NCBI RefSeq assembly: GCF_028736035.1
Contig: NZ_CP117866.1
Coordinates: forward strand, 2,976,001 to 3,040,000
Source of the DNA: Streptomyces sp. T12
GTDB lineage: Bacteria > Actinomycetota > Actinomycetes > Streptomycetales > Streptomycetaceae
Length of the DNA: 64,000 nt
Direction: 5' to 3'
Made by a program: the position numbers and the translations under genes. Shown piece after piece: positions 1 through 8,931 of the stretch (position 1 is the first letter of the stretch; every line of letters starts with the position of its first letter). Below the pieces are notes generated by a model. It was given only the letters and a program-made list of their open reading frames with translations, made no database searches and was not told where the DNA came from.

Positions 1-8
1 TCCGCAGG

Positions 9-1979
9 GTGTTGGTGGCGGCCGGCGTGCTGGCGTTGCTCATGCTGCTCACGACGTCGATGGCATTCGGCTGGAGCGACGCGCTCAAGGACGCCCTGGC
101 TCATGACCGTTCCGTTTCGGTCAAGTCCGTTGCGGGTCAAGGCTTTGGATTCGTCCTTATCGTGGCCCTGATCGCCGCCGGTGTGGCCTTCGTGCCCTGG
201 TGTGTCCACTACCTTCTGTCGCGCGATGTGCGGGCAGGCGTACCAACGGCCAAGGGGCGTCAACTGCTCGTCACCGGGGGCTTCGCGTATGGCGTTCTGG
301 CGCTCTTGTGCTCGCTCTTTGCGGGGATGTACCCGACGGAGGTCGCCTGGCAGCTCCGGCACGACCGGCCTTTGGAACAGGTCGGTGGGTACAGCGAGGG
401 CTTCTGGTTCATGCTGGGTTCGCTCGCGTTGTTCGCGCTTGTGCCTTTGTCGCTTCGAAGACTCGCAAAGGCTGCGTCCAGGAAGTCGCTCTCCCTCGCC
501 TATTTGATCGCCGTACGCGATTCAGGGGAACGGAACCAAGCCGAACGGCAGGCCAAGGCCGTTTGGCAGGAGGCCGTGGAGCAGGTCTTGCTGAGTTTCC
601 TGCGGGATCAGATCCGCCGACGGACCCAGCGCGTCCTGTCCACGCGCCTCACCATCACGGACGCCCCGGGCCTGAGGCAGCTACGCGCCGGCCATGAGCA
701 TGTGCCGACGCAGGCCGACCGTCAACTGGACGTGATCAGTGCGGGGATGGAGAGCGGAAGCATCGCTCTGTCCGGGCCACGCGGGGCAGGCAAGACGCAA
801 CTGCTGAAGAACTTCTGCAAGGTCGACGAAAAACGGGATTCCCCAGGGCAGTTGAGCCTCGTCGAGCCGGTACCGGTCGTCTTCGACCGGCGGGAGTTCA
901 TGCTCCACCTCTTCTACAAGCTGTGCGACCTCGTGATCAAGGAAGGCCTGGCCACCGCGCAGGAGGCCGAGCGGCACAAGCGCTCGATCCGCTACTTGCA
1001 GACCCAGTCGGACGAGGCGGCCATCGGAGCCGGCTGGCGGAGCTGGACCCTGTCGGCGAAGAGGGCGACCTCGCTCGCCGAGCAGCCGCAGACGTACCCC
1101 GAGATCGTGGACACCCTGAAGAGGTTCCTCAGCCGGACCGCGCAGGAGCTGGACGGAGACAAGCAGCGCAGGCGGCGGTTGGTGATCGGTATCGACGAAC
1201 TCGACCGGATAGAGCCGGCCGCCACCGCGCGTACGTTCCTGAACGAACTCAAGGCCGTGTTCGACGTGCCGAAGTGCCTGTTCGTGCTGTCGGTCTCCGA
1301 CGAGGCGCTGCGGGAGGCGGAGTTGGCGCCGGTCGGCCGACGCGATGCCTTCGACAGCGCGATCGACGAGGTCGTCCGGGTCGAGCCGCTCGATCTGGAG
1401 ACGGCCCAGCGGCTGCTGAGCCGTCGGGTGGTGGGGCTGCCGGTTCCCTTCGCCGCCCTGTTCTACTGCCTGTCGGGCGGCATACCGCGTGACCTCCTGC
1501 GGACGGCCCGCGCGGCCTACTCGTACGTGTCGACGGAGGATGTCCGGCTACTGTCCGACCTGGCCAAGAAGCTGGTCGACCGCGAAGTCGACCGCATCGC
1601 CAACACCGCCGGCGGTTCCGAGGAGCACGCCGAGCTGGCGCAGCTCTTCCGCCGGGACGTGGTCGCCGCGGACGCCCCACTCGACGAACTGGGCAACCTG
1701 ATCCACCAGCGGGCCGGGGCGAGCGGAGAGCGTGCCCGGATGGGCGCGACGCTGGCGAACCGCGCCTACCATCTGGACACGGTGCAGAGGATCTTCACGG
1801 ATTCACTCCCCCTTGAGCGGATCGACGAGGACTCCGATTCCCACCTCCTTGGCTCCTTCTCGGACCTCGCCAGAGCCCAGCGAGAGATCGGCACGGCCGA
1901 CACCTTGGCCCGCTCCACGCTCCAACTCGTCAGAACAGCTTGGTCGTTGCCTGCCCTGCCGCCCGTCCCTCCTGTCTAG
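9..1979 (+). CDS. KAP-like membrane P-loop NTPase
   Basis: The 656-residue product has hydrophobic segments near residues 1-20, 45-70, 88-106 and 132-148, then a cytosolic NTPase region. A Walker A motif, GPRGAGKT, lies at about 256-263, and a Walker B-like LVIGIDELDRIE at about 393-404. Membrane segments combined with this P-loop type suggest a KAP-family NTPase; in that family ATP hydrolysis at the inner membrane face is thought to drive signalling or assembly. The GTG at 9 is the first start visible, but the frame is open to base 1 and no ribosome site can be seen, so the true start may lie left of the window. It ends 45 bases before an alpha/beta hydrolase gene on the same strand. Family assignment is by motif only, and the ligand is unknown. 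Confidence 0.7.
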   Translation: MLVAAGVLALLMLLTTSMAFGWSDALKDALAHDRSVSVKSVAGQGFGFVLIVALIAAGVAFVPWCVHYLLSRDVRAGVPTAKGRQLLVTGGFAYGVLALLCSLFAGMYPTEVAWQLRHDRPLEQVGGYSEGFWFMLGSLALFALVPLSLRRLAKAASRKSLSLAYLIAVRDSGERNQAERQAKAVWQEAVEQVLLSFLRDQIRRRTQRVLSTRLTITDAPGLRQLRAGHEHVPTQADRQLDVISAGMESGSIALSGPRGAGKTQLLKNFCKVDEKRDSPGQLSLVEPVPVVFDRREFMLHLFYKLCDLVIKEGLATAQEAERHKRSIRYLQTQSDEAAIGAGWRSWTLSAKRATSLAEQPQTYPEIVDTLKRFLSRTAQELDGDKQRRRRLVIGIDELDRIEPAATARTFLNELKAVFDVPKCLFVLSVSDEALREAELAPVGRRDAFDSAIDEVVRVEPLDLETAQRLLSRRVVGLPVPFAALFYCLSGGIPRDLLRTARAAYSYVSTEDVRLLSDLAKKLVDREVDRIANTAGGSEEHAELAQLFRRDVVAADAPLDELGNLIHQRAGASGERARMGATLANRAYHLDTVQRIFTDSLPLERIDEDSDSHLLGSFSDLARAQREIGTADTLARSTLQLVRTAWSLPALPPVPPV

Positions 1980-2024
1980 AGTGAGGAGACTTACGCGGCT
2001 CGGGGGAACGAGGCAGACGGGGCG

Positions 2025-2894
2025 ATGGCGCGAATCGTCGGTGTGCACGGGGTGGGCAAGCAGCGGTTGGGCAGCAACACGCTCCTCAAGGACTGGGAAC
2101 CGGCACTCGCCGACGGCCTCGACCGGGCGGGCTACGGGGCGCGGCTCGCCCCGGACGACCTGAGCATCGCCTTCTACGGTGACCTGTTCCGGCCCCCGGG
2201 CCACACCCTGGCCGTCGGGGACCCGATGTTCACGCCGGACGACGTCGACGAGGGCTTCGAGGCGGAGTTGCTGCTGGAGTGGTGGGCGCAGTGCGCCCGG
2301 ACCGACCCGGCGGTACCGCCACCCGGTGCGACGGACACGCTGGCGCGTTCGCCGAGGGCGGTGCAGACGGCGTTGCGGGTGCTCCAGCACTCCCGCTTCT
2401 TCGCCGACATCTCCCTGCGGGCCCTCGTGTTCGACCTGAAGCAGGTGCGTCGCTATCTGACGGACGACGGCTTGAGGGCTGCGGCGCGGCGCCGCGTGGA
2501 GGAGGCGATCGGGCCGGACACCCGGGTCGTCGTCGCCCACTCGCTGGGCTCGGTCGTGGCGTACGAGGCGCTGTGCGCGCAGCCCGGCCATCAGGTGCGG
2601 GCGCTGGTGACGCTGGGTTCGCCGCTGGGGATGCGGATGGTGTACGACCGGCTCCGGCCCGAACCGGGCAGCTGGCCGGGCACGTCGACGTGGACGAACG
2701 TCGTCGACGAGGGCGATGTGGTGGCGGCGGTGAAGGACCTGTCGCTGTTCTACGGCACGGGGGTGACGGGACGAGGGGTGGCGGGACAAGGAGTGACGGG
2801 GAAGGTCGTCCACAACGGCTCGCACGCCCACGACGCCACCCTCTACCTGACCGCGAAGGAGACGGGCGAGGCGGTGGCGGAGGGACTGGAATGA
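2025..2894 (+). CDS. alpha/beta hydrolase (lipase/esterase-like)
   Basis: The 289-residue product opens with a beta-strand and an HGVGKQ oxyanion-type loop at about 8-13. The nucleophile elbow AHSLGS at about 171-176 puts the catalytic serine at 173. A conserved HAHDATLYLT stretch near the C-terminus probably supplies the catalytic histidine. There is no signal peptide, so it should act in the cytoplasm. Its stop overlaps the start of the caspase-NTPase-WD40 gene in the tetranucleotide ATGA, which implies translational coupling. In this context it may be the effector, or a proteolytically activated partner, of the downstream protease; that role is inference. The substrate (lipid, ester or peptide) cannot be read from sequence. 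Confidence 0.75.
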   Translation: MARIVGVHGVGKQRLGSNTLLKDWEPALADGLDRAGYGARLAPDDLSIAFYGDLFRPPGHTLAVGDPMFTPDDVDEGFEAELLLEWWAQCARTDPAVPPPGATDTLARSPRAVQTALRVLQHSRFFADISLRALVFDLKQVRRYLTDDGLRAAARRRVEEAIGPDTRVVVAHSLGSVVAYEALCAQPGHQVRALVTLGSPLGMRMVYDRLRPEPGSWPGTSTWTNVVDEGDVVAAVKDLSLFYGTGVTGRGVAGQGVTGKVVHNGSHAHDATLYLTAKETGEAVAEGLE

Positions 2895-5800
2895 GCGGCG
2901 GGACGGCTGCCGGTCACGTCGGCCCGCGCCGCTTCCTGATCGCGACCGCGGTCAGCCACTACCCGCACGCGCCGCAGTGGGACCGGCCGGGCCTCGTCGA
3001 GGCGCGCCGCAAGATCGTGGAGCTGTTCACCACCAAGCTCGGCTACGAGCACGTCCCCGACCTGGGCGCCAACCCGACGCAGCACCAACTGCTGTGGGAA
3101 TTAAGGGAGTTCTGCCGCGCGCCTGAGCGTCGGCCCGATGACGTGGTCGCCGTGTACATCACCGCGCACGGTGAACTCCTGCGCGCCGAGGACGAGTACG
3201 TCCTCCTCACCTCGGACACCCGTCCCGACGACCTGCACGACGCGCTGCAGCCGGGCCAGCTGGTCCGCAAGATCCTCGCCGGGACGAAGGTGCGGCGGCT
3301 GCTGCTGATGCTCGACACCTGCTACTCCGGCCAGGGCGGCAATGAACTGCTCGCGGCGATGGCGAAGTTGAAGAGCGGCTGGCGTGAGCAGGACGCGGGC
3401 CTGGCGCTGATCACCTCGACCCAGCCGTACGAACTCGCCCGGACCGGAGCCTTCCCCGAGCTGCTGTCGGAAGCGGTGACCAGCCTCGCCACCGCCGGGT
3501 ACACACCGGAGCTGCTGGCTCTGGACGCGGTGGTCAATGCCACCCGCAACAACCCCAAGCGCCCCGACCACCAGCGGATCGGCCTGGAGATCATCGGCCT
3601 GACCGGCGAGATACCGCCCTTCCTGCCCAACGCCAAGCACAGCAAGCAGCTGTCCCACACCGACATGGCCCTGCAACGGGCCGCCGAGTGGGACGAGCAG
3701 GACAAGCGGCGGGACGTGGAGTTCCGGACGCGGTTGCTGCGGCGGGCGATGGGGCACCGGGACGAGGACCGGGTGGGATGGTGGTTCTCGGGTCGGCATC
3801 GGGCGCTGGCGGACATCACGGGCTGGCTCGGTGAACTGCCGGACGAGCGGCCCGCGTTGGTGGTCACCGGCGATCCCGGATCGGGGAAGACGGCTGTGCT
3901 GGGGCTGTTGGCGGCGGTGAGCGACCCGGAGTACCGGCGGGAGGTACCGCTGGCGAGCCTGGGGCTGCGGGCCGGGCAGCTGCCGCCGCCGCAGGCGATC
4001 GGTACGGCGGTCTACGCCCAGAACCTGACCGACCAGCAGGTGGTGCGGGCGCTCGCCGCGGCGCTCCGGCTGCCGCCGACGGAGGCGGTGGCCGACCTGT
4101 TGAACCACCTCGCCGACGCTTCTGTGCCCGAACGGCCCCGCGTGGTGCTGATCGACGGCCTGGACGAGGCGGCGACACCGTCCTCCCTGTGCGGCCAGGT
4201 GCTGCGCCCCCTGATGGACCTGGCGCGGCCTCACCTGCGCCTGCTCCTCGGCACCCGGCCCCACCTCCTGGCCCCGCTGCACCTGGCGCGGCGGGACCAC
4301 ATCGACCTGGACTCCTCTCGCTACGCCGACCCGAGGGCCGTACTGGCCTACACGGTGCGCAACTTGATCGACGCGCACCCCGAATCGCCGTATCCGGACT
4401 GCCCGGACGAGCTACGGCTGGGGGTGGCGGAGGCCGTCGCCCAGGCCGCCGGGCACTCCTTCCTGGTAGCCCGCATCACGGCAGGCACCCTCGCGGCGAC
4501 GGCTGGGCTGCCCGACCCGCGGGATCCCGACTGGCGCCGGTCACTGCCGCGCGTGGCCGCCGACGCCATGCACCGTGACCTGCATCAGCGCTTCGGCGAG
4601 GGCGCCGAGAGGATCCTCGATCTGCTGCGGCCGCTGGCGTACGCCGAGGGCCAGGGCCTGCCCTGGGAGGACATCTGGGCGCCGCTCGCCTCGGAGTTGT
4701 CCAGGCGGCGCCGTTACACCAACGAGGATCTGCGCCGGTTGCGGCGGGACGCGGGCGCGTATGTGGTGGAGGCCGTCGAGGACGGGCGGTCGGTGTACCG
4801 GCTGTACCACGAGGCGATGGCGGAGTATGTGCGGCGGGGGTGGGACGCCGGGAAGGCGCACCGGGCGTTCACCACAGTCATGCGGCGGGCCGTGCCGTAC
4901 CGGCTCGACGGTGCGCGGGACTGGGCGCGGGCCCACCCGTATGCCCTGCGGCACCTCGCTGTCCATGCGGCCCACGCGGGCCTGCTCGACGACCTGGTCG
5001 CCGAGCACGAATACCTCGTACACGCCGACGCCGACACGCTGGTGCTGCTCCTGCTGGGGGTCAGGAGCGACACCGCCCGGCTCCATGCCGCGGTCTACCG
5101 GGCGTCCATCCAGTTCCATCGCCATCTCGACGCGGCCGGCCGGCGCCGCATCCTCGCTCTGGACGCCGCCCGCTACAACGAATCCTCCCTCCTGAGGGCG
5201 CTCAACAACGGGACGCCCGAGCTGACGTGGAAGCCCCTCGCCGCATCCGGTTCGCTTCTCTCCGCCAACCTGCTCAACGCCTTCACCGTTCCCCCCGCGC
5301 AGGTTGCCGCCGTGGCCTGCACGGTCCTCGACGGCCGCGAGGTCGTCGTCACCGGGTCGGTGGACAAGACACTCCGTATCTGGGATCTGGCCACCGGCCA
5401 ACCCGTCGGCAGACCCATGACCGGCCACACCAGGAAGGTGGACGCGGTGGCCTGCACGACCCTCCACGGCCGCCCGGTCGCCGTCAGCGGATCGAGCGAC
5501 GCGACCGTCCGCGCCTGGGATCTCGCCGCCTGCGAACCCGTGGGCAGACCCATGACCGGCCACACCAAGAGGGTGGACTCGGTGGCCTGTACCACGCTGA
5601 ACCGCCGCCCGGTCGTCGTCACCGGTGCGGAGACACTGCGCGTCTGGGATCTGGCCACGGGCAGCCCCGTCGGCAAGCCGATGAATGCCGGCGGCCGGGT
5701 GAGCGCGCTGACGGTCGCCAGGGTGCACGGCAGCCCGGTCGCCGTCACGGGCTCCACGACCTCGGGGGTGCGGGCGTGGGACCTGGCGAACTGCCGGGAG

Positions 5801-7096
5801 CGGGGCGGGCTGTGGGGCTCCGAGGGAGTTCGTGCCAGGGCGATGGCGTGTACGGAACTGGGCGGCCGCCCGGTTGTCGTTGCCTGGGCGCAGGACGGGA
5901 AGTTGCACATCTGGGATCCGGAGACAGGTGAGCGCCTGGCGGAGTTCGAGTCGCACGTCACTCAAGTGCACGCCTTGGTCTGTACACGGTTGGATCGCCG
6001 TCCGGTCGCCGTCGCCTGTTCACACGACCGGGCCCTGGCCGTCTGGGATCTGGAGTCCCACCGGCTGGTCGAAAGCCTCAGCAGCGAGAGCAACGCCGGC
6101 ACATCGTTGGCGCGCACGTCGCTGGCCGGGCAACACGTCGCGGTGAGTGGTTCACGCGACGTGGTCCGCGTCTGGGACCTGTCCGCCTCGCGGCCCCTCG
6201 GCCGCGCGGTTGCCGGCCACACCCAGCGGATCACCGCCGTGGACGTCGGCGAGCTGGAAGGATGGCCGGTCTTCGTCACCACCTCCCACGACATGACGGT
6301 CCGGATCTGGGATCCGAGCAGTTGCTGGCCCATCGGTGATCCCCTGAAAGGACACCGGCATGACGTGCGAGCCGTGGCGTGCGCCACGCTGCGCGGTCGG
6401 CCGGTCGCCGTCACCGCCTCCCTGGACCGCTCGGTGCGGGTCTGGGACCTGGAACGCCAGGCCACGTCCGGATATCTCACCGGCCATAGCGAAGCCGTGT
6501 CCCAGGTGGCGTGCCACGTCCTGGACGGCCGCCCGGTCGCCGTCGGCAGTGCGCAGGACGACACCTTGTGGGTGTGGGACCTCGAAACGGGAAGGCCCCT
6601 GTACCGGTGCCTCCACATCGACCGAGGGGCGCGCCGGGCCATGGCCTCCACCGTCGTGGCCGGTCGCCTGATCGCGGTCACCTCGGGTGAGGGGGTGACG
6701 CAGTTCTGGGATCTGGCAACTCGCCGCTCGATCACGGAGATTGAGCACAGTGCCCTCGCCATCGCGTGCGGCGCCGTCGACGACCGTCCCGTGGTGGTGA
6801 CCTGTGGTCGGGACGGCACGGTGCAGGTGCGGGACCTCGGCACGGGCCGGCTGCTCGGCCGGCCGATGACCGGACACGGCAGAGCCGCGCACTCGGTGCG
6901 GTGCGGGACGTTGGACGGCCGCCCGGTCGCCGTCACCTGCTCCCTCGACGACACGGTCCGGATCTGGGACCTGGCGAACTGCACGCCCGTCGGCATGCTC
7001 CAGGTCCCCGGCGTCTCCCAGGCGGTGCTCCTCGACGACACGGGCGACCTGGTCTGTGCCTTCGGCAGCGACGTGGCCGTCTTCGCCCGCCAGTGA
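2891..7096 (+). CDS. caspase-like protease / NACHT-like NTPase / WD40 protein
   Basis: The 1401-residue product has three parts. (1) A caspase-like (peptidase C14) domain at about 10-250, with the catalytic dyad visible as YITAHGE (His93) and LDTCYSGQGG (Cys144). (2) A STAND/NACHT-type NTPase with Walker A GDPGSGKT at 327-334 and Walker B VVLIDGLDEA at 418-427, followed by a helical region to about 800. (3) About thirteen WD40 blades, each ending in a motif such as VRIWDL at 44-45 residue spacing, plus a degenerate C-terminal blade; this is enough for two seven-bladed propellers. The ATG at 2891 was chosen because it overlaps the upstream hydrolase stop. The open frame continues upstream to 2279, but that stretch is the antisense-like shadow of the hydrolase. 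The architecture matches STAND conflict regulators: the propeller senses, the NTPase oligomerises and the protease is the output. Trigger and target are unknown. Confidence 0.85.
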   Translation: MSGGTAAGHVGPRRFLIATAVSHYPHAPQWDRPGLVEARRKIVELFTTKLGYEHVPDLGANPTQHQLLWELREFCRAPERRPDDVVAVYITAHGELLRAEDEYVLLTSDTRPDDLHDALQPGQLVRKILAGTKVRRLLLMLDTCYSGQGGNELLAAMAKLKSGWREQDAGLALITSTQPYELARTGAFPELLSEAVTSLATAGYTPELLALDAVVNATRNNPKRPDHQRIGLEIIGLTGEIPPFLPNAKHSKQLSHTDMALQRAAEWDEQDKRRDVEFRTRLLRRAMGHRDEDRVGWWFSGRHRALADITGWLGELPDERPALVVTGDPGSGKTAVLGLLAAVSDPEYRREVPLASLGLRAGQLPPPQAIGTAVYAQNLTDQQVVRALAAALRLPPTEAVADLLNHLADASVPERPRVVLIDGLDEAATPSSLCGQVLRPLMDLARPHLRLLLGTRPHLLAPLHLARRDHIDLDSSRYADPRAVLAYTVRNLIDAHPESPYPDCPDELRLGVAEAVAQAAGHSFLVARITAGTLAATAGLPDPRDPDWRRSLPRVAADAMHRDLHQRFGEGAERILDLLRPLAYAEGQGLPWEDIWAPLASELSRRRRYTNEDLRRLRRDAGAYVVEAVEDGRSVYRLYHEAMAEYVRRGWDAGKAHRAFTTVMRRAVPYRLDGARDWARAHPYALRHLAVHAAHAGLLDDLVAEHEYLVHADADTLVLLLLGVRSDTARLHAAVYRASIQFHRHLDAAGRRRILALDAARYNESSLLRALNNGTPELTWKPLAASGSLLSANLLNAFTVPPAQVAAVACTVLDGREVVVTGSVDKTLRIWDLATGQPVGRPMTGHTRKVDAVACTTLHGRPVAVSGSSDATVRAWDLAACEPVGRPMTGHTKRVDSVACTTLNRRPVVVTGAETLRVWDLATGSPVGKPMNAGGRVSALTVARVHGSPVAVTGSTTSGVRAWDLANCRERGGLWGSEGVRARAMACTELGGRPVVVAWAQDGKLHIWDPETGERLAEFESHVTQVHALVCTRLDRRPVAVACSHDRALAVWDLESHRLVESLSSESNAGTSLARTSLAGQHVAVSGSRDVVRVWDLSASRPLGRAVAGHTQRITAVDVGELEGWPVFVTTSHDMTVRIWDPSSCWPIGDPLKGHRHDVRAVACATLRGRPVAVTASLDRSVRVWDLERQATSGYLTGHSEAVSQVACHVLDGRPVAVGSAQDDTLWVWDLETGRPLYRCLHIDRGARRAMASTVVAGRLIAVTSGEGVTQFWDLATRRSITEIEHSALAIACGAVDDRPVVVTCGRDGTVQVRDLGTGRLLGRPMTGHGRAAHSVRCGTLDGRPVAVTCSLDDTVRIWDLANCTPVGMLQVPGVSQAVLLDDTGDLVCAFGSDVAVFARQ

Positions 7097-8790
7097 ACGC
7101 TTCCCCCGCGTTCCACGTCTTCGCTCACGTGGCCCAAGCCGAGCAACTCACCCGCGCCCCAGCCCCGCAGACGGCGCCCCCTGCCCGGAACCAGCTGCTG
7201 CGCACGGTGTGGAGCCGGCACCGGATCCCGCTGCTGGCCACGCTCCCCACCGTCCCCCTCTACGCGCTCTGGTGGGCGTTCCTCGCCACCGGAGGCGGCG
7301 ACCTGGCGGCCCAGTACGCCTGGGCAGGCTTCGCGGATCGGCACGGCGGCTCGGCCTACAACCTCTTCTGGTACGGCGGCACGCACACCGCCAACTACAG
7401 CCTGATATCCCCGTACTTGATGGCCACGCTGGGCGTCCGCGCGGTCACCGTCGTCTCGGGCCTCGTCGCCACCTGGCTCGCGGCGGTCCTCATCACCCGC
7501 GCCGACGGCGTCCGAAGACCCCTCGGCCCCGCCCTGCTCGCCGCCTTCGCCCTGTGGTGCAACGTGGCCTCCGGCCGCACCACCTTCGCCCTCGGCGTCG
7601 CCTTCGGACTCGCCGCCTGCCTCCTGCTCACCCGTGAGCGACGGATCGTCCTCGCCGCCGCCTACGCCGCCCTCGCGACCATGGCCAGCCCGGTGGCGGG
7701 CCTCTTCCTCGCCGTCGTCGGCGCCGCCTTCCTCGCCACCCGCGAACACGCCCGCGCCCTCGCCCTCCTCGTCCCGCCCGCCGTCACCGTCGGCGCGACG
7801 ACCCTCCTCTTCCCTTTCAAGGGCGAGCAGTTGATGTTCGCGGGCCGCATCTGGCCGCCGTTCTTCCTGGGCCTCGCCGTCACCGTCCTGGCCCCCCGCA
7901 CCTGGCGCGTCGCCCGCTGGAGCGGTGCCGTGTACGCGGCCGGGACGGTCCTGACGTATCTCGTCGCCTCGCCGATCGGCACGAACGTCGAGCGGTTCGC
8001 GGAGCTGTTCGCCCCGGCCGCGATCCTCGCCGCGCTGCTGGCCCTGCCCCGCCTCCACAGGCGCCACCCCGGCCTGCACAAGCTCCGCAGAAACCTCCTC
8101 ATAGCGGCCCTCGTCTTCTCGGTCGCCTGGGTCGGCAAGAGGACCGCCGACGACCTCTACGTCTCCACGCGGGTGCCCGCCTGGGCCGCCGAGACCCACG
8201 GAGTGGTCCGCGCCCTCGACCGCCTCGGCGCCGACCGCACCCGCGTCGAGGTCGTCCCGGCCCGCAACCACCGCGAGGCCAGCGGGCTCGCCCCGCACGT
8301 CAACATGGCCCGCGGCTGGAACCGGCAGCTCGACATGGAGCGCGCCCGCCTGTTCTACGACGGCTCCTTCTCGCCCGCCACCTACCGGGCGTGGCTGGAC
8401 CGCTGGGCCGTCGGCTTCGTCGTCCTGCCGCTGGGCAGGCCCGACGGGTACGCCAAGGTCGAGGCACAGCTCATACGGGACCATCGGCCGGCGTGGCTGG
8501 AGCCGGTGTGGCAGGACGAGCACTGGCGGGTGTACCGGGTACGGGACGCGGTCCCGCTGGTGACCGCCCCCGCGAGCGTCGTGTCGACGTCCAGCGCCGA
8601 CATCGTCGTACGCATGCCCCGGGCCGGGACGACGACCCTGCGCGTGGCCTACTCCCCCTGGCTGCGCACGGACAGCGGCGGCTGCCTCACCCAACAGGAC
8701 GAGTTCACCCGCCTCACGGTCTCCGCCCCCGGCGAGTACCGGATCAGCTCGGAGTACGGTCCCTCACCGAAGCCGGGGAATCGCTGCTGA
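7093..8790 (+). CDS. multi-pass membrane protein of unknown function
   Basis: The 565-residue product has about ten hydrophobic segments in its first 390 residues and a soluble C-terminal part rich in charged and aromatic residues. The shape is like GT-C glycosyltransferases, but I see no diagnostic motif. GTG 7093 overlaps the upstream stop in GTGA. A second in-frame GTG lies at 7129, and either could be the start. It converges on a GT87-PAP2 fusion gene, and their 3' ends carry copies of the same 46-base repeat. That partner suggests a role in lipid-linked sugar or envelope metabolism. I would not infer a functional link to the caspase cassette from the overlap alone. Confidence 0.6.
   Translation: MNASPAFHVFAHVAQAEQLTRAPAPQTAPPARNQLLRTVWSRHRIPLLATLPTVPLYALWWAFLATGGGDLAAQYAWAGFADRHGGSAYNLFWYGGTHTANYSLISPYLMATLGVRAVTVVSGLVATWLAAVLITRADGVRRPLGPALLAAFALWCNVASGRTTFALGVAFGLAACLLLTRERRIVLAAAYAALATMASPVAGLFLAVVGAAFLATREHARALALLVPPAVTVGATTLLFPFKGEQLMFAGRIWPPFFLGLAVTVLAPRTWRVARWSGAVYAAGTVLTYLVASPIGTNVERFAELFAPAAILAALLALPRLHRRHPGLHKLRRNLLIAALVFSVAWVGKRTADDLYVSTRVPAWAAETHGVVRALDRLGADRTRVEVVPARNHREASGLAPHVNMARGWNRQLDMERARLFYDGSFSPATYRAWLDRWAVGFVVLPLGRPDGYAKVEAQLIRDHRPAWLEPVWQDEHWRVYRVRDAVPLVTAPASVVSTSSADIVVRMPRAGTTTLRVAYSPWLRTDSGGCLTQQDEFTRLTVSAPGEYRISSEYGPSPKPGNRC
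8745..8790 (+). repeat. 46-base direct repeat, copy 1
   Basis: This copy encodes the last 14 codons and the stop of the membrane protein gene. A second copy at 8933-8978 differs at two bases. The copies are in the same orientation with 142 bases between them. Confidence 0.9.
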
Positions 8791-8931
8791 CCACTTTCGC
8801 CCACGCCGTCCCGCCCCGGGCACGCGGGCGCCGCCGACCGCCTCCACCATCCACCGGCGACCGCAAGCATCCGCGTCGATGTCCGCCTTGCGCACCGCCC
8901 CCGCCGCGAACCCATACCCCGGCCAGACCGT

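Noticed and set aside
2279..2890. 204-codon N-terminal extension of the caspase-like protein
   Set aside because: It lies over the hydrolase gene in another frame, is rich in Arg/Gly/Ala as shadow frames are, and ATG 2891 sits in an ATGA overlap with a complete caspase domain after it.
5962..8694. 910-codon open frame on the minus strand
   Set aside because: It opposes the WD40 and membrane-protein genes; its composition is low-complexity and it shows no domain.
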